Origin: CBDFNN01 sp965250215
GTDB taxonomy: Bacteria > Bacteroidota > Rhodothermia > Rhodothermales > DATKEJ01
Reading direction: 5' to 3'
NCBI GenBank assembly: GCA_965250215.1
Contig: CBDFNN010000004.1
Coordinates: forward strand, 4,464,001 to 4,528,000
Length of the DNA stretch: 64,000 nt
Of this stretch, positions 50,640 through 60,021 are shown piece by piece. Each line of letters begins with the position of its first letter. Position 1 is the first letter of the stretch. A program made the position numbers and the translations under genes. The notes below the pieces were generated by a model. It did no database searches. It had not been told where the DNA came from and saw only the letters and a list, made by a program, of their open reading frames with translations.

Positions 50640-51974
50640 CTAGTAGAAACTCTTGTCGGCTCTAGCCGCTAATTCTCTTTTCTCATTCGGAACGACAGTC
50701 CACAACCAGATCGCTCCGGAAAGAATTTGGACGACGGCGAACAATTGGAAGGATTGTCGCAAGCTCCAATCGAAATATTCCAACAGCAAACTCGAGACAA
50801 GAATCCCCAACGAGTCTACGAGAGTCACTAATAGCCACTCCGTCGAAAATACTCTTCCTCGATATACATCTTCAGATCGCTCTTGAACAATCACCGTTGA
50901 AAAAACCCAGTTGACTCCGCTGGCGCCGTGCGCAAAGACGATAAATAATCCGATGAGATAGATCGAATAGTCCCATGATATTAGACTGAGAAACACATAA
51001 GCGATTCCACTAAATAGCACGGATGATCCCAGCAGTGCCGTCCATTTGGATCTGTCTTTGAACAATACCCTAGCCAAAACTGGCCCAAAACCCGTCCCTA
51101 ATCCACGCGCTGAAAAGAGTATTCCCATTCCAACTGCGGCCTCTTCCGGTCTGAGTTCTGCACCCAACAAGGCCAACATGTAGACGATAGCTCCACCGCC
51201 TATTCCCCAAGTCATCTTTGCCATGGCTATTCTGCCGACTAGCGGATTTCGTCTCATGTATCCATAGCCGTCCACAATCTCCCTGTAGGCCTGTTTGAAC
51301 AAGTTGCCCGCAACCTTGACCAGCTTATCCTGAGGGATCACAGTTCGCCAGATAAACCAAGCTGAGATGACATAGGTAAAACTATCGATGATGAATACAG
51401 CGTCCTCTCCCAACCAGGCTGTAGCGAATCCACCGATGGCTGCGCCCAGAGCCAAGAGGACAGACCAGGTAGCTGCCATCAGAGCGTTGGCTGTAAGTAG
51501 CTCTCTCTTCGATGTGATATTCGGTACTGACGCAGACCTTGCCGGCACAAATATCGCTCCTAGCACAACTTGCAATGTGCTGAGCAAATAAAGAACCCAA
51601 AGATCTGAGGCGTTTTCCACGAGTAAGAAGCCAAGAACCATGACAGCTCTAATGGCATCGGCTCCGATCATCAACTTGCGACGATCATAACGATCTACCA
51701 GTAGTCCAGCAATCGGTGCAGAAAATGCAAAGGGTAGCATTTTGGTCATGAAGACCAAACCCAAAGCTAAAGGGGAATCCGTCAGTCGCTCAACGATGCT
51801 GTAGAGGGCGATCGTGTTGAACCAATCTCCGAACTGGGAGACTATGCTTGCAATCCAGACTCGACGAAGGTTGGTATTGCTGCGAACAAGTTCGAGATAA
51901 CCTGAGGAGTCGTTGGTGGTTGTTGGTCCGTGGTTCTTGGCCAATGCAGGTTTCGGGGTTCGGGATTCAGGCAA
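50640..51974 (-). CDS. MFS transporter (MFS_3/EntS-like exporter)
   Basis: A 444-residue, twelve-helix major-facilitator protein resembling the EntS-like group (RVWIASIVSQFGDWFNTIALYSI, LLVDRYDRRKLMIGAD, loop A-like). It should export a small molecule, with the ligand unknown. The first 25 residues (PESRTPKPALAKNHGPTTTND) are encoded by word-like spacer DNA (51905-51970), so the native start may differ. It is the last of a run of minus-strand genes from holA. Confidence 0.87.
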   Translation of the reverse strand: MPESRTPKPALAKNHGPTTTNDSSGYLELVRSNTNLRRVWIASIVSQFGDWFNTIALYSIVERLTDSPLALGLVFMTKMLPFAFSAPIAGLLVDRYDRRKLMIGADAIRAVMVLGFLLVENASDLWVLYLLSTLQVVLGAIFVPARSASVPNITSKRELLTANALMAATWSVLLALGAAIGGFATAWLGEDAVFIIDSFTYVISAWFIWRTVIPQDKLVKVAGNLFKQAYREIVDGYGYMRRNPLVGRIAMAKMTWGIGGGAIVYMLALLGAELRPEEAAVGMGILFSARGLGTGFGPVLARVLFKDRSKWTALLGSSVLFSGIAYVFLSLISWDYSIYLIGLFIVFAHGASGVNWVFSTVIVQERSEDVYRGRVFSTEWLLVTLVDSLGILVSSLLLEYFDWSLRQSFQLFAVVQILSGAIWLWTVVPNEKRELAARADKSFY

Positions 51975-52067
51975 AGCAGGTATGAGATCTCAAGTATCAA
52001 GTTTCAGGACTCCATCTTTGTGAACCTGGGTATTTTAACCACAAACCAACAACCACCAACCAAAAAG
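51900..52067. repeat. TTGGTGGTTGTTGG / ACCAACAACCACCAACC words
   Basis: TCGTTGGTGGTTGTTGGTCCGTGGTTCTTGGCC (51911-51943) and AACCACAAACCAACAACCACCAACCAAAA (52036-52064) lie in the MFS start region and the lysS spacer. They are near complements, so a long hairpin is possible. Confidence 0.5.
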
Positions 52068-53564
52068 CTAGTCTTCCGTTTCAGGTCGCATTAGAGGAAA
52101 TAGAATCACATCTCGGATGAACTCTTGACCGGTCAGCAACATTGTAAGCCTATCTATTCCGATACCAAGGCCTGCTGTAGGTGGCATGCCATACTCCAAA
52201 GCTCGAATGTAGTCTTCATCGATTGGCATCGCTTCATCATCGCCATCCGATCCCAGTCGGACCTGATCTTCGAATCGGGCTCGCTGATCGTCGGCATCGT
52301 TAAGCTCAGAAAACGCATTGCACATTTCCTTTCCGTTGCAGATGGCCTCGAAGCGTTCAACCAAGCCTTCCTTCTCACGATGCTTTTTCGCTAGAGGACT
52401 AAGCTCGATAGGATAGTCCGTGATGAATGTCGGCTGGATTAATGTACCTTCGACAAATTCGCCAAAGACTTCATCGATAATTTTTCCGACACCCATGGAG
52501 TCGTCAATTTCGAGACCGAGTTCTTTCGAAATCTGCCTTAGCTCTTCTTGGGATTTCCCAAATAAATTATACCCTGTCTGCTCCTCGATGGCATCAAATA
52601 TTGGAAGTCGCTTCCAGGGTCGAGCGAAGGAAATAGTATTGCCACCGATCTCCGTCTCAGGTTTTCCATAAAGAGATGTCGCAAGAAACTCCACCATCTC
52701 CTCTACGAGATCCATCATCCAGTTGTAGTCCTTGTAGGCCACATACAACTCCATCATTGTGAACTCGGGATTGTGATGCCGACTGAAGCCTTCGTTTCTG
52801 AAGTCCTTTGAAATCTCATAGACACCGTCAAAGCCACCTACGATGAGTCGCTTCAAATAAAGCTCATCGGCGATTCTCATATACAGTTTCAGATCCAGAG
52901 CATTGTGGTGCGTTGTGAACGGCCGCGCCGCGGCTCCTCCGTAAAGCGGTTGCAACACGGGTGTCTCAACTTCTAGATAGCCACGCTCATCAAGGAATGA
53001 TCGAAGACCGCTGATGATCTTGGCTCTCTTCCGAAAGACCTCACGGGTTTCTGGATTGACGTTGAGGTCGACATATCTTTGACGATATCGAAATTCTTTG
53101 TCGGTCACTTCGTCAAAAGTCTCTCCGTCTTTTTCCTTGACCACTGGCATGGGTCGCAAGCTCTTTGACAGCAACTCAAAATCCGCGACACGTACTGATA
53201 CTTCACCGGTTTTAGTTCGAAATACCCTACCTGAAATTCCAACGATATCACCCAGACCTATCAGCTTCTTAAAGACGTCGTTGTAAAATCCTTCCGGCAT
53301 TTCATCTCGCGTGATGTAGGCTTGAATCGTTCCAACATCATCTTGTATCACAAAGAAGGAAGCTTTTCCCATGACTCGTTTGGAGACGAGTCGCCCTGCC
53401 AAAGAAACGACATCTTCTTCACCGTACTCTCCCTTTTCGAAGGCCTCGACTACTAGATTCGAACTATGTGTTACATCTCGTTCATAGGGATAAGGGTTTA
53501 TCCCTGCGGCTTCAAGATCGGCTCTTTGTTGCCGTCGTTGTAATTCCTGTTCGCTTCGATTCAT
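52068..53564 (-). CDS. lysS: Lysyl-tRNA synthetase, class II
   Basis: A 498-residue LysRS. It has the OB-fold anticodon-binding N-terminus, class II motif 2 in FRNEGFSRHHNPEF and motif 3 in GLGIGIDRL near the end. It charges tRNA-Lys with lysine in the cytoplasm. The preceding spacer contains TTATCTGGCTTATCTG words. Confidence 0.97.
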   Translation of the reverse strand: MNRSEQELQRRQQRADLEAAGINPYPYERDVTHSSNLVVEAFEKGEYGEEDVVSLAGRLVSKRVMGKASFFVIQDDVGTIQAYITRDEMPEGFYNDVFKKLIGLGDIVGISGRVFRTKTGEVSVRVADFELLSKSLRPMPVVKEKDGETFDEVTDKEFRYRQRYVDLNVNPETREVFRKRAKIISGLRSFLDERGYLEVETPVLQPLYGGAAARPFTTHHNALDLKLYMRIADELYLKRLIVGGFDGVYEISKDFRNEGFSRHHNPEFTMMELYVAYKDYNWMMDLVEEMVEFLATSLYGKPETEIGGNTISFARPWKRLPIFDAIEEQTGYNLFGKSQEELRQISKELGLEIDDSMGVGKIIDEVFGEFVEGTLIQPTFITDYPIELSPLAKKHREKEGLVERFEAICNGKEMCNAFSELNDADDQRARFEDQVRLGSDGDDEAMPIDEDYIRALEYGMPPTAGLGIGIDRLTMLLTGQEFIRDVILFPLMRPETED

Positions 53565-53569
53565 GGGTC

Positions 53570-53690
53570 TTGCTTATCTGGCTTATCTGACGTTTCTCGC
53601 TTTATCTGGCTTTTCTTGCTGATCTGGTTCTTCTGGCGATCTGGCTTTACCCTTCACCCAAGACTCAACACTCACAACATCCTCAGCTCG
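53570..53690. repeat. ATCTGGC words and TGAGGATG gene-end word
   Basis: GCTTATCTGGCTTATCTGACG, TTGCTGATCTGG and TCTGGCGATCTGGC fill 53572-53645. Beyond that, the minus strand reads AGCTGAGGATGTTGTGAGTGTTGAG, holding the stop of the cyclophilin gene in a variant of the gene-end word. Confidence 0.5.
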
Positions 53691-54591
53691 CTGACTTTAC
53701 AACTTTCACGGTCATTATTATCTTTTCCGTCGGCTGGTTACCGAGGTGCCTTTTCCCAACTTTATTATAAGTCTCAGAAGAACCCATTTTTTCTACAACG
53801 TCCATTCCTTCAACGACTTCACCAAAAACCGTGTACTGCATGTCCAAGAACGGCGCTCCGCCATTTTTGTAATACTCCTCTTTGGCTTCGTCCGAGAAGG
53901 TGAAATCGGGGATCCCACCTCGTTCCTGCACAACACTCTCCCATTGTGCAAAAAGCTCGTCGGAGACCTCATTGCCACCATGAACGATGTAGAATTGACT
54001 ACCGTTGGACTCTCTCTCAGGGTTCACAGCATCATTCCTTCTTGCCGCCGCAACAGCTCCCTTCTTATGATAATATTTTCTGTCGAACTCAGCTGGAACA
54101 GTATATCCTGGCCCTCCTTCTCCATCGTTTGTAAGGTGCGGATCTTTTGATAGTGGGTCCCCGCCTTGTACCATGAAGCCTTCCATGATTCTATGGAAAG
54201 TGGTTCCATCGAAAAACCCTTCCGAAGCGAGCTTGATAAAATTGTCTCGGTGTTCTGGCGTCTCATCATGTAGTTTGATGATTACCCTACCCAGTCGAGT
54301 CTCAACTGCAACCAATTGCCCGGGTCCTTTATAGCTAATCGGTGCATCAGTTTTTACTTTTGGACTCTTTGCTTTTGCTGAAGTCTGTTCTTTTTGCTCA
54401 GCTAATTCGGCCTTGTTCGTTTCAGCTTCCTCCGTGGCCATGGGCTCGATCATTTCCGGCTCGTCTTGGGTTGCGTCCTCAAGCTCCGATGGCATTTCCG
54501 TTTCAGTATTGGTCAAATCTGCTTCACTTGACTCCGCGCAAGAGCTTAATCCGACAAACAATAGCAATGCAATGGATAGATATGTTTTCAT
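53683..54591 (-). CDS. Cyclophilin-type peptidyl-prolyl isomerase lipoprotein
   Basis: ATG 54591 (302 residues) starts a lipoprotein signal (MKTYLSIALLLFVGLSSC). A very acidic, Glu/Ala/Thr-rich linker (about 20-90) precedes the cyclophilin domain (about 95-300), with GTTFHRIMEGFMVQGGD, GSQFYIV and YTVFGEVVEGMDVV. It accelerates proline isomerisation during folding of exported proteins at the periplasmic membrane surface. The gene is nine bases from the upstream DUF2520 gene, consistent with one transcript. Confidence 0.92.
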   Translation of the reverse strand: MKTYLSIALLLFVGLSSCAESSEADLTNTETEMPSELEDATQDEPEMIEPMATEEAETNKAELAEQKEQTSAKAKSPKVKTDAPISYKGPGQLVAVETRLGRVIIKLHDETPEHRDNFIKLASEGFFDGTTFHRIMEGFMVQGGDPLSKDPHLTNDGEGGPGYTVPAEFDRKYYHKKGAVAAARRNDAVNPERESNGSQFYIVHGGNEVSDELFAQWESVVQERGGIPDFTFSDEAKEEYYKNGGAPFLDMQYTVFGEVVEGMDVVEKMGSSETYNKVGKRHLGNQPTEKIIMTVKVVKSAS

Positions 54592-54600
54592 AGTTCTCAA

Positions 54601-55509
54601 TTATTCTTCCTTTGATCCAAACTGGATCAACATTTCTTGAATCTTAAAAGCCTTTTCTTCGCTGAGAGTATTTCTCTGTATAGCCAGACGCAAGCTTAAT
54701 TGAGCCATGGCGGTGTAGGCTTTTAACAGATCCAGATTTTTCGATTTCAGGATTTCTAAATGCGATCCTAGAGTGCTAAGATCCCCACGCACAATAGGTC
54801 CTGTTAGTGCATCGCTAGGCCCTTTGTCTTCGATGTTCTTTAGGCTGCCTGCGACGAGGTCTCCAAAATGATGAAGTTCGATATTTGATCCCTCCATTTG
54901 CATATCTAGAAGGATATCTGCGGCGAATCCATGAAGCGCCACGGTAAAGTTTGACAGAATGGTAGCCACTAGATGATACTGGACTTTGTTTTCTTCCTTG
55001 ATCCAGATCGCCTCAATATTTAGTGAGTCAATCATGCGATCTATTTGAGGAGACCCGTTTTTTTCGGCATCAATTCCACAAATTAACTTTGAGTCGATGT
55101 CTAGAAATTGACCCCGTGTTATGGATCGAAGAGGATGTATAGCCGACAACTGAATATCGCGACTTTCAAGACGGACCAAAGAGGAGCTGGATTTCGATCC
55201 AGAGCAGTGAAAAACTAGTGCTCCTTTATTGAGCTTCAGCACACTTAGCCTTTTGACTACAGCTTCGATTTCGTCGTCGGGTACAGCGACAACAATAATC
55301 TCCTCATCCGATAGGTCACGGACGCTTGTCCAGCTATGTGCTTTCGAATTGAGGTCAGCGGCTAGATTCCTTGCCGAAGAGATCGACTTACTAATGACCT
55401 TGGTGACGTGATGACCCGCATCTTTGAAGCGATGTCCAAAAAAACCACCAACGGCACCTGCGCCAATTATCGTGACTCGAAAGGGTGAACTTGCTTGGGT
55501 CGATTCCAA
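54601..55509 (-). CDS. Rossmann-fold DUF2520 protein
   Basis: A 302-residue protein. The N-terminus VTIIGAGAVGGFF is a dinucleotide-binding loop, followed by a NADP-type Rossmann domain and a C-terminal all-helical DUF2520 domain (about 150-300, FTVALHGFAADIL). Relatives are annotated as ketopantoate- or pyrroline-reductase-like and are uncharacterised. Its position in the minus-strand run with anti-sigma, sigma and cyclophilin genes gives no specific role. Confidence 0.82.
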   Translation of the reverse strand: MESTQASSPFRVTIIGAGAVGGFFGHRFKDAGHHVTKVISKSISSARNLAADLNSKAHSWTSVRDLSDEEIIVVAVPDDEIEAVVKRLSVLKLNKGALVFHCSGSKSSSSLVRLESRDIQLSAIHPLRSITRGQFLDIDSKLICGIDAEKNGSPQIDRMIDSLNIEAIWIKEENKVQYHLVATILSNFTVALHGFAADILLDMQMEGSNIELHHFGDLVAGSLKNIEDKGPSDALTGPIVRGDLSTLGSHLEILKSKNLDLLKAYTAMAQLSLRLAIQRNTLSEEKAFKIQEMLIQFGSKEE

Positions 55510-55522
55510 AGTGGGAGCCGCC

Positions 55523-56158
55523 TTAGTACGACGAGCTACTCGCTAGGGTAAAGGAAGCCTGCTCAACGGACATGTTATACACGGGTGCAAAGTCCACAAA
55601 TGTGGCAGGACTTGAAGAAGTCGTGACGTATTGAGGTAAAGGCTTGGCCGCCTCTTTCGTCGGAATCTCGATCGATGGTTCGCTTAGCATGTTGCTCATC
55701 ATCGCATGCAGAACCGGAGAGGATTGCTCCAAAAAGTAGGGGTCAACAAAATCGATACCGGAATCCTTTTCATCGGAGTCATGAGGAGCTATACACATTC
55801 CTAGTGCGATGAACACGAGAACAAGAGACATCGATCGTGCAACGACTGTCAAACCAGGTGTGACTTGACTGAAAGCGCTCGTTGCCGGAATGAAGTCACA
55901 TGCAATATGCTCTCGAAGCCTAGAATAAAGTCGATTCTGAAATCCCTCAGGAGCTGCGCATTGACAACGAGCACCTAGAGTGCAAAGTTGTGTACGGACT
56001 CGGAGTAGATCAGCGATCTGAACGCTGGCATCAGGGTTAGCGAATAGAAACTCCTCGAAGGCTTCTTTGACTTTAGGATCCATGTTTCCGTCGACATAAT
56101 CGACGAAATACTCTTCTAAGTCAGAAAATTGAAAGTTGTAACCTTCGGCCATAAGCAA
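55523..56158 (-). CDS. Putative anti-sigma factor
   Basis: A 211-residue protein beside an ECF sigma gene. The N-terminal EEYFVDYVDGNMDP block is like the head of Bacteroidota anti-sigma factors, without the zinc HxxxCxxC site. A single membrane helix (about 105-125) separates a cytoplasmic sigma-binding head from an exported tail. It probably binds the sigma factor until an envelope signal releases it. The assignment rests mostly on position and topology. Confidence 0.7.
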   Translation of the reverse strand: MLMAEGYNFQFSDLEEYFVDYVDGNMDPKVKEAFEEFLFANPDASVQIADLLRVRTQLCTLGARCQCAAPEGFQNRLYSRLREHIACDFIPATSAFSQVTPGLTVVARSMSLVLVFIALGMCIAPHDSDEKDSGIDFVDPYFLEQSSPVLHAMMSNMLSEPSIEIPTKEAAKPLPQYVTTSSSPATFVDFAPVYNMSVEQASFTLASSSSY

Positions 56159-56218
56159 GCAATCATTTTGACAAGACTAGCTTGGCCTTTTTGGCCTACC
56201 TGAAGAACGGATGTAGAA

Positions 56219-56851
56219 CTAATACTCTTCAGCAGGACTTGGAGAAGGAGTATAAATGTCCTTCAGAAGTATCTGAAGCTTTGTACGTCCTCTGTTGATC
56301 CTACTTTTCACCGTCCCCATGGGCAATCCAGTGATCTCAGCAATTTCCTCGTAGGCCAATTGTTGGATGTCTCGCAACACAACAACTTCCCGAAATTCTT
56401 CTGGAATCTGCTTAAGAGCGTCCTGAATATACCGGTCTTGGATAACACTTTCGGTATGCGTGTCAGGTGAGAATGTTTCGTCCGGAATCTCGACTTCATA
56501 CTCCTCTTCATCCCGATTGACGGACTGAAGTGAGTATAAACGTCTTCTTTTTCTCTTTCGATATTCTGATCTAGCTAAGTTACCAGCGATGGTATATAGC
56601 CAGGTCGAGAATTTGGCAATTCTGCGATAAGAGTGTCGATTTCTATAAACTCGCAGGAAGGTCTCCTGAAGTAAATCTTCGCACTCTTTCATATCACCGA
56701 GAAATCGATAGATATAATTCGTAAGTGGATCCTTGTATCTAGATACAAGAATATCAAAAGCCTCAACAACCCCTGTTTGGAATTGAGACATAAGATCCTC
56801 ATCGCTCATTTGAACGAGAGTCTCATAATATTTGCTTTGGTTACCTGACAT
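56219..56851 (-). CDS. ECF-type RNA polymerase sigma factor
   Basis: A 210-residue sigma-70 family ECF factor. Region 2 (about 30-95) has FDILVSRYKDPLTNYIYRF and DLLQETFLRVYR, and region 4 (about 140-195) has FREVVVLRDIQQLAYEEIAE and GTVKSRINRGR. It recognises alternative promoters and is probably held by the adjacent anti-sigma protein. Its promoter would lie in 56852-56948, an A/T-rich spacer. The start is the first Met, MSGNQS. Confidence 0.94.
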   Translation of the reverse strand: MSGNQSKYYETLVQMSDEDLMSQFQTGVVEAFDILVSRYKDPLTNYIYRFLGDMKECEDLLQETFLRVYRNRHSYRRIAKFSTWLYTIAGNLARSEYRKRKRRRLYSLQSVNRDEEEYEVEIPDETFSPDTHTESVIQDRYIQDALKQIPEEFREVVVLRDIQQLAYEEIAEITGLPMGTVKSRINRGRTKLQILLKDIYTPSPSPAEEY

Positions 56852-56948
56852 ATAAGTAAGAAATCATTCTTGCCTCGCACTAAAATACAACGATAAATAA
56901 CAATAAATATTGTGATCGCTTCCTTTGCGCTCGGTTTAGATGTTTAAT

Positions 56949-57968
56949 TCAGACTGCTTTCATCATTTTGCCGAATGCAAGAGCTAAAACAGTATCCGCA
57001 TCCTGACTTGATCCTCCTTTCAAGGCAAGATCAGCGCCAATTAAGGCCGAAAAGGCCCTATCGACACCTGGATTGCCATATCTCTTTAGACTCGACACAT
57101 AATCTTTGACATAAAAGGTCGGTACACCAGCCTTTTGCGCCAAAATCTGATTATTTGCTCCCCGACCGGCAAAAGGGGCGAGTTTTTTGAGTTTAATAAA
57201 GAAACTTGTTAAAACTGCAACAATCATTAGTGCTTCTCCCTGTCTCTGCGAGGCTTTCTGCAACATCTGATGCATAATCCTCACGGAGGCATTAAAATTT
57301 CGTTCTCCAATCATTTTCTGTAGCTCGAAAACGTTGAATCTGCGGGAATGCCCGCCAATGTCTAGTACGTTTTGTCGCGAAATGGTTACACCTTCCTTGG
57401 CGTATGAAATTAGGTTCTCAATAGTTGCTGCAAGAGAGCTCAAATCAGATCCCTGCAGAACAAAAAGATCATGGCTGGCTTCCGGAGTAATTGATCCCCC
57501 ATTCTGGGCAACCCTATTTTCGATCCACTTAGCTATTAGACGATCAGAGACCGTTGGAAATTCCACAGTATGGGCAAGCTTTTTTAACGACTTGTACGGC
57601 TCCATTCTCCCATCGGACTTTTGACCAATGAGGCAAAGAACCGTAGACGGGTTTGCTTGCTCGAGATATCCAGCAAATAGCTTCCGATCTTTGATCAAAT
57701 CGAGGCCTCGAACAATAACTAATCTTCGCGCCGCCATGACGGGAAAAGATCGACAAAGCCCAATTATGCTGGCCGCTGAACTGTCCTGACCATACACGAT
57801 GTCCATGTTGAAGTCACGTTCGTGCTCCATAACAGCATTCTTTATCAACGCATTTTGCAATTCGCTGATTAGAAACTGCTCCGCCCCGTAGAAAAAATAC
57901 ACTGGCTCAAATTTGCCGTGATTAAACGAGGTTAGCAGGCTTTTGTATGATTTAAATACGTCTGCCAC
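56949..57968 (-). CDS. holA: DNA polymerase III delta subunit
   Basis: A 339-residue HolA: PVYFFYGAEQFL and the RRLVIVRGLD segment of the AAA-like domains, and a C-terminal collar (TFYVKDYVSSLKRYG). It opens the beta clamp in the clamp loader. The family length and order of motifs agree. It starts the minus-strand run that reaches the MFS gene. Bacteroidota holA genes are often next to regulatory genes as here. Confidence 0.92.
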   Translation of the reverse strand: MADVFKSYKSLLTSFNHGKFEPVYFFYGAEQFLISELQNALIKNAVMEHERDFNMDIVYGQDSSAASIIGLCRSFPVMAARRLVIVRGLDLIKDRKLFAGYLEQANPSTVLCLIGQKSDGRMEPYKSLKKLAHTVEFPTVSDRLIAKWIENRVAQNGGSITPEASHDLFVLQGSDLSSLAATIENLISYAKEGVTISRQNVLDIGGHSRRFNVFELQKMIGERNFNASVRIMHQMLQKASQRQGEALMIVAVLTSFFIKLKKLAPFAGRGANNQILAQKAGVPTFYVKDYVSSLKRYGNPGVDRAFSALIGADLALKGGSSQDADTVLALAFGKMMKAV

Positions 57969-58239
57969 TAGTAGAAGAGATAACTATCCTTGGATTTGGT
58001 TGCACTGCACTATATAACATAACGCACCAAATTTGGGAACTTTTTTCTGACTTTGCCTCCAGAGCACGTAAGTTATGCAATAATACCGGGAAAACCGAAA
58101 TTTGTGAACAGATCGCTCCTCTTTGTGATGAGACCGCTACCTTAACAATTCTACTTGCCTTATGCCCGTTCTGCCATTTGACTCGAGATCTTGGTTGTCA
58201 TAAATCGTTGTCTATTATTCTTTTAGGCTCATAAGCACT
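57969..58239. other. Intergenic, no gene recognised
   Basis: I find no stable frame or RNA in these 271 bases. The promoter of holA should be near 57980-58020, and the minus strand there has A/T-rich TATATAA-like DNA (58006-58017). It precedes a small membrane-protein gene. Confidence 0.4.
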
Positions 58240-58368
58240 ATGAATGATCTTCTAAGACTTAGCATTTTCACCCTAGGCGGAGTTCTTTTGCTTGTAATCG
58301 CCATGATTTGGATGCCAAGAGCCTCTGAATCGGATCCAGATTACCCGAGCCTATCAAATCAACTTTGA
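58240..58368 (+). CDS. 42-residue single-helix membrane protein
   Basis: ATG 58240 to TGA 58368 encodes MNDLLRLSIFTLGGVLLLVIAMIWM and a short acidic tail. This is a small single-pass membrane protein, too short for usual gene callers. It has no family I recognise. Its ATG is preceded by an A/T-rich leader, as in Bacteroidota. A chance frame is possible, but the helix is well formed and flanking DNA is gene-free. Confidence 0.45.
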   Translation: MNDLLRLSIFTLGGVLLLVIAMIWMPRASESDPDYPSLSNQL

Positions 58369-58514
58369 AAAGAGAGAGCCAGTCATATGTGGTCGGAATT
58401 TCGATCTAGGTAAGAAGTTTATTGAGGCCCATATCATCAACTAGGCGATCAAGTCTGGATCTCTAGTTGCGCACAGAATGAAAGTCATGGGATCATAATA
58501 TTGACTATTGTGTC

Positions 58515-58536
58515 AATTAGACTGATCGGTCTAATT
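58515..58536. promoter_or_regulatory. TetR operator overlapping the regulator start
   Basis: AATTAGAC (58515-58522) and GTCTAATT (58529-58536) are perfect inverted arms around TGATCG, ending two bases before the tetR-like ATG. It is a typical autoregulated TetR site. Confidence 0.75.
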
Positions 58537-58538
58537 GA

Positions 58539-59138
58539 ATGAATAGAAAACACAGTCGGAGCGAGATTCTAGCACAGGGCGAAAGCATCATGCGTGCTCA
58601 AGGATATCATAACACGGGTATCCGAGACATTCTTAGATCCTGCGGTATTCCAAAGGGCAGCTTCTACAATTATTTCAATGGGAAAGAGGGCTTTACTCTT
58701 GAGGTTATCGAGTACTACGGAAAGATGACAAGCGACTTTATCGAGAGAAATCTAGACCCGAATTCCGAGCTCCGTCCAATTGAAAGACTAAGAAAGCACT
58801 ATGAGATGTTGATTCAAATTGCCGAGTCTGAAGATTGCAAAAAAGGCTGTCTGGTTTACAACATGTCACTGGAGACTGGTGGATTAAGTGACACCCTGGC
58901 AGAGGCCTTGAAGGCTCAAATCGACAAATGGATCGCGATGGTGCAGATTTGTGTCGAGGAGGGTCAGGATGAAGGAGGAATCAGAAAAGATCTCAGCGCC
59001 AAGGAAATCGCCGAATTACTTCAATCCTCCTTCAATGGAGCTTTCGCCCACCTCAAAGTGGCTCGCAATAGCTCGCTCGCAAAGAATACTCTAAATGCTT
59101 CCTTAAAGCTCATAACTCCAAATAGTCACAATGAATAA
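58539..59138 (+). CDS. TetR/AcrR-family repressor
   Basis: A 199-residue regulator. The N-terminal helix-turn-helix has GIRDILRSCGIPKGSFYNYFNGKEG, the diagnostic TetR motif. The C-terminus is the effector-binding, dimerising domain (about 75-195), with two cysteines in CKKGC, as in the YxaF/LmrA-like branch. It should bind the palindrome directly upstream and lower its own expression and that of the following lipoprotein gene, which it overlaps by eight bases. The inducer is unknown. Confidence 0.92.
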   Translation: MNRKHSRSEILAQGESIMRAQGYHNTGIRDILRSCGIPKGSFYNYFNGKEGFTLEVIEYYGKMTSDFIERNLDPNSELRPIERLRKHYEMLIQIAESEDCKKGCLVYNMSLETGGLSDTLAEALKAQIDKWIAMVQICVEEGQDEGGIRKDLSAKEIAELLQSSFNGAFAHLKVARNSSLAKNTLNASLKLITPNSHNE

Positions 59139-60021
59139 AGCCATAATAAATCTGAGTCTCATGGCGGTCCTTTCCTTTCTTGTCTCTGCCTGCGGCTTGG
59201 CCGACCTACGCACCCCTGCGCAAAAGGATGGTCTTCTAGAATCTGACTCTAGCGCGAAGGGAAAAGAATTACTCCATCACGCGATCGTGAGCCAAGGATT
59301 AGATAGAATGGACAGGCACCAAGTCTACGAGGTTAAGGCGGAAGATCATTGGCAAGGTCTCTTTGGTACGCTTGGTAAACTTTGGCCCGATTCAAAAGCA
59401 GCACTTCAATTTAGATTCGACGTGGGTTCATTCGATTCGCAAGTCACTTTTCTGGACGGCAAGAAAGAGGGAATGACCGCGGGGTTGCAAGATTGGAATT
59501 ACTATGAGCAAGCTCGGAATGGAGAAGTCGAGTTCATGGAGAAGGCGAATAAGAAACACAGATTTGGACTAAGTGCCTTCCACTATTTCTTTGAACTTCC
59601 CAATCGACTAGCTTCCGCCGAAATCGTCAAATATGTTGGTGAGAAGAAATGGAGAGGGCAAGTTTACGATCAAGTATTTATCAGCTGGGGCGAAGAACAA
59701 CCGCACGATTTGGATGATCAGTATCTTGCCTGGATTAACAAATCGACGGGACTTCTCGAAGTATGCGAATTCACCATCCGCGATGCCTACCTGCCGGGAC
59801 CAAAAGGCTTCTTTGGAACCATCCTCTATAGAGATTACAGAGAGGTCGAGGGCGTGTCCATTCCTTTCCAGCAAGTCATCTTCAAAAACAAGGCAGGAAA
59901 GAATGAGAGTGACTACCTGCATCAGCTCACTGTGGAGTCCTTTGAGTTTGACTCCTTCGACAAAGACATTCTATATCCGAGCAGGGAGCTAGGCATGTCG
60001 GCGGATGCGAAGCCGAAGTGA
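59131..60021 (+). CDS. Lipoprotein (DUF6503-like), TetR-regulated
   Basis: A 296-residue lipoprotein (MAVLSFLVSAC). The mature part has a large beta-rich fold (KELLHHAIVSQGLDRM, FRFDVGSFDSQV, DDQYLAWINKSTGLLEVCEF) as in outer-membrane lipid-sensing or LolB-like proteins. I cannot name the substrate. It overlaps the TetR gene and so is presumably its regulated partner. The stop TGA is in the gene-end word GTGAGGAGTG. Confidence 0.75.
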   Translation: MNKAIINLSLMAVLSFLVSACGLADLRTPAQKDGLLESDSSAKGKELLHHAIVSQGLDRMDRHQVYEVKAEDHWQGLFGTLGKLWPDSKAALQFRFDVGSFDSQVTFLDGKKEGMTAGLQDWNYYEQARNGEVEFMEKANKKHRFGLSAFHYFFELPNRLASAEIVKYVGEKKWRGQVYDQVFISWGEEQPHDLDDQYLAWINKSTGLLEVCEFTIRDAYLPGPKGFFGTILYRDYREVEGVSIPFQQVIFKNKAGKNESDYLHQLTVESFEFDSFDKDILYPSRELGMSADAKPK

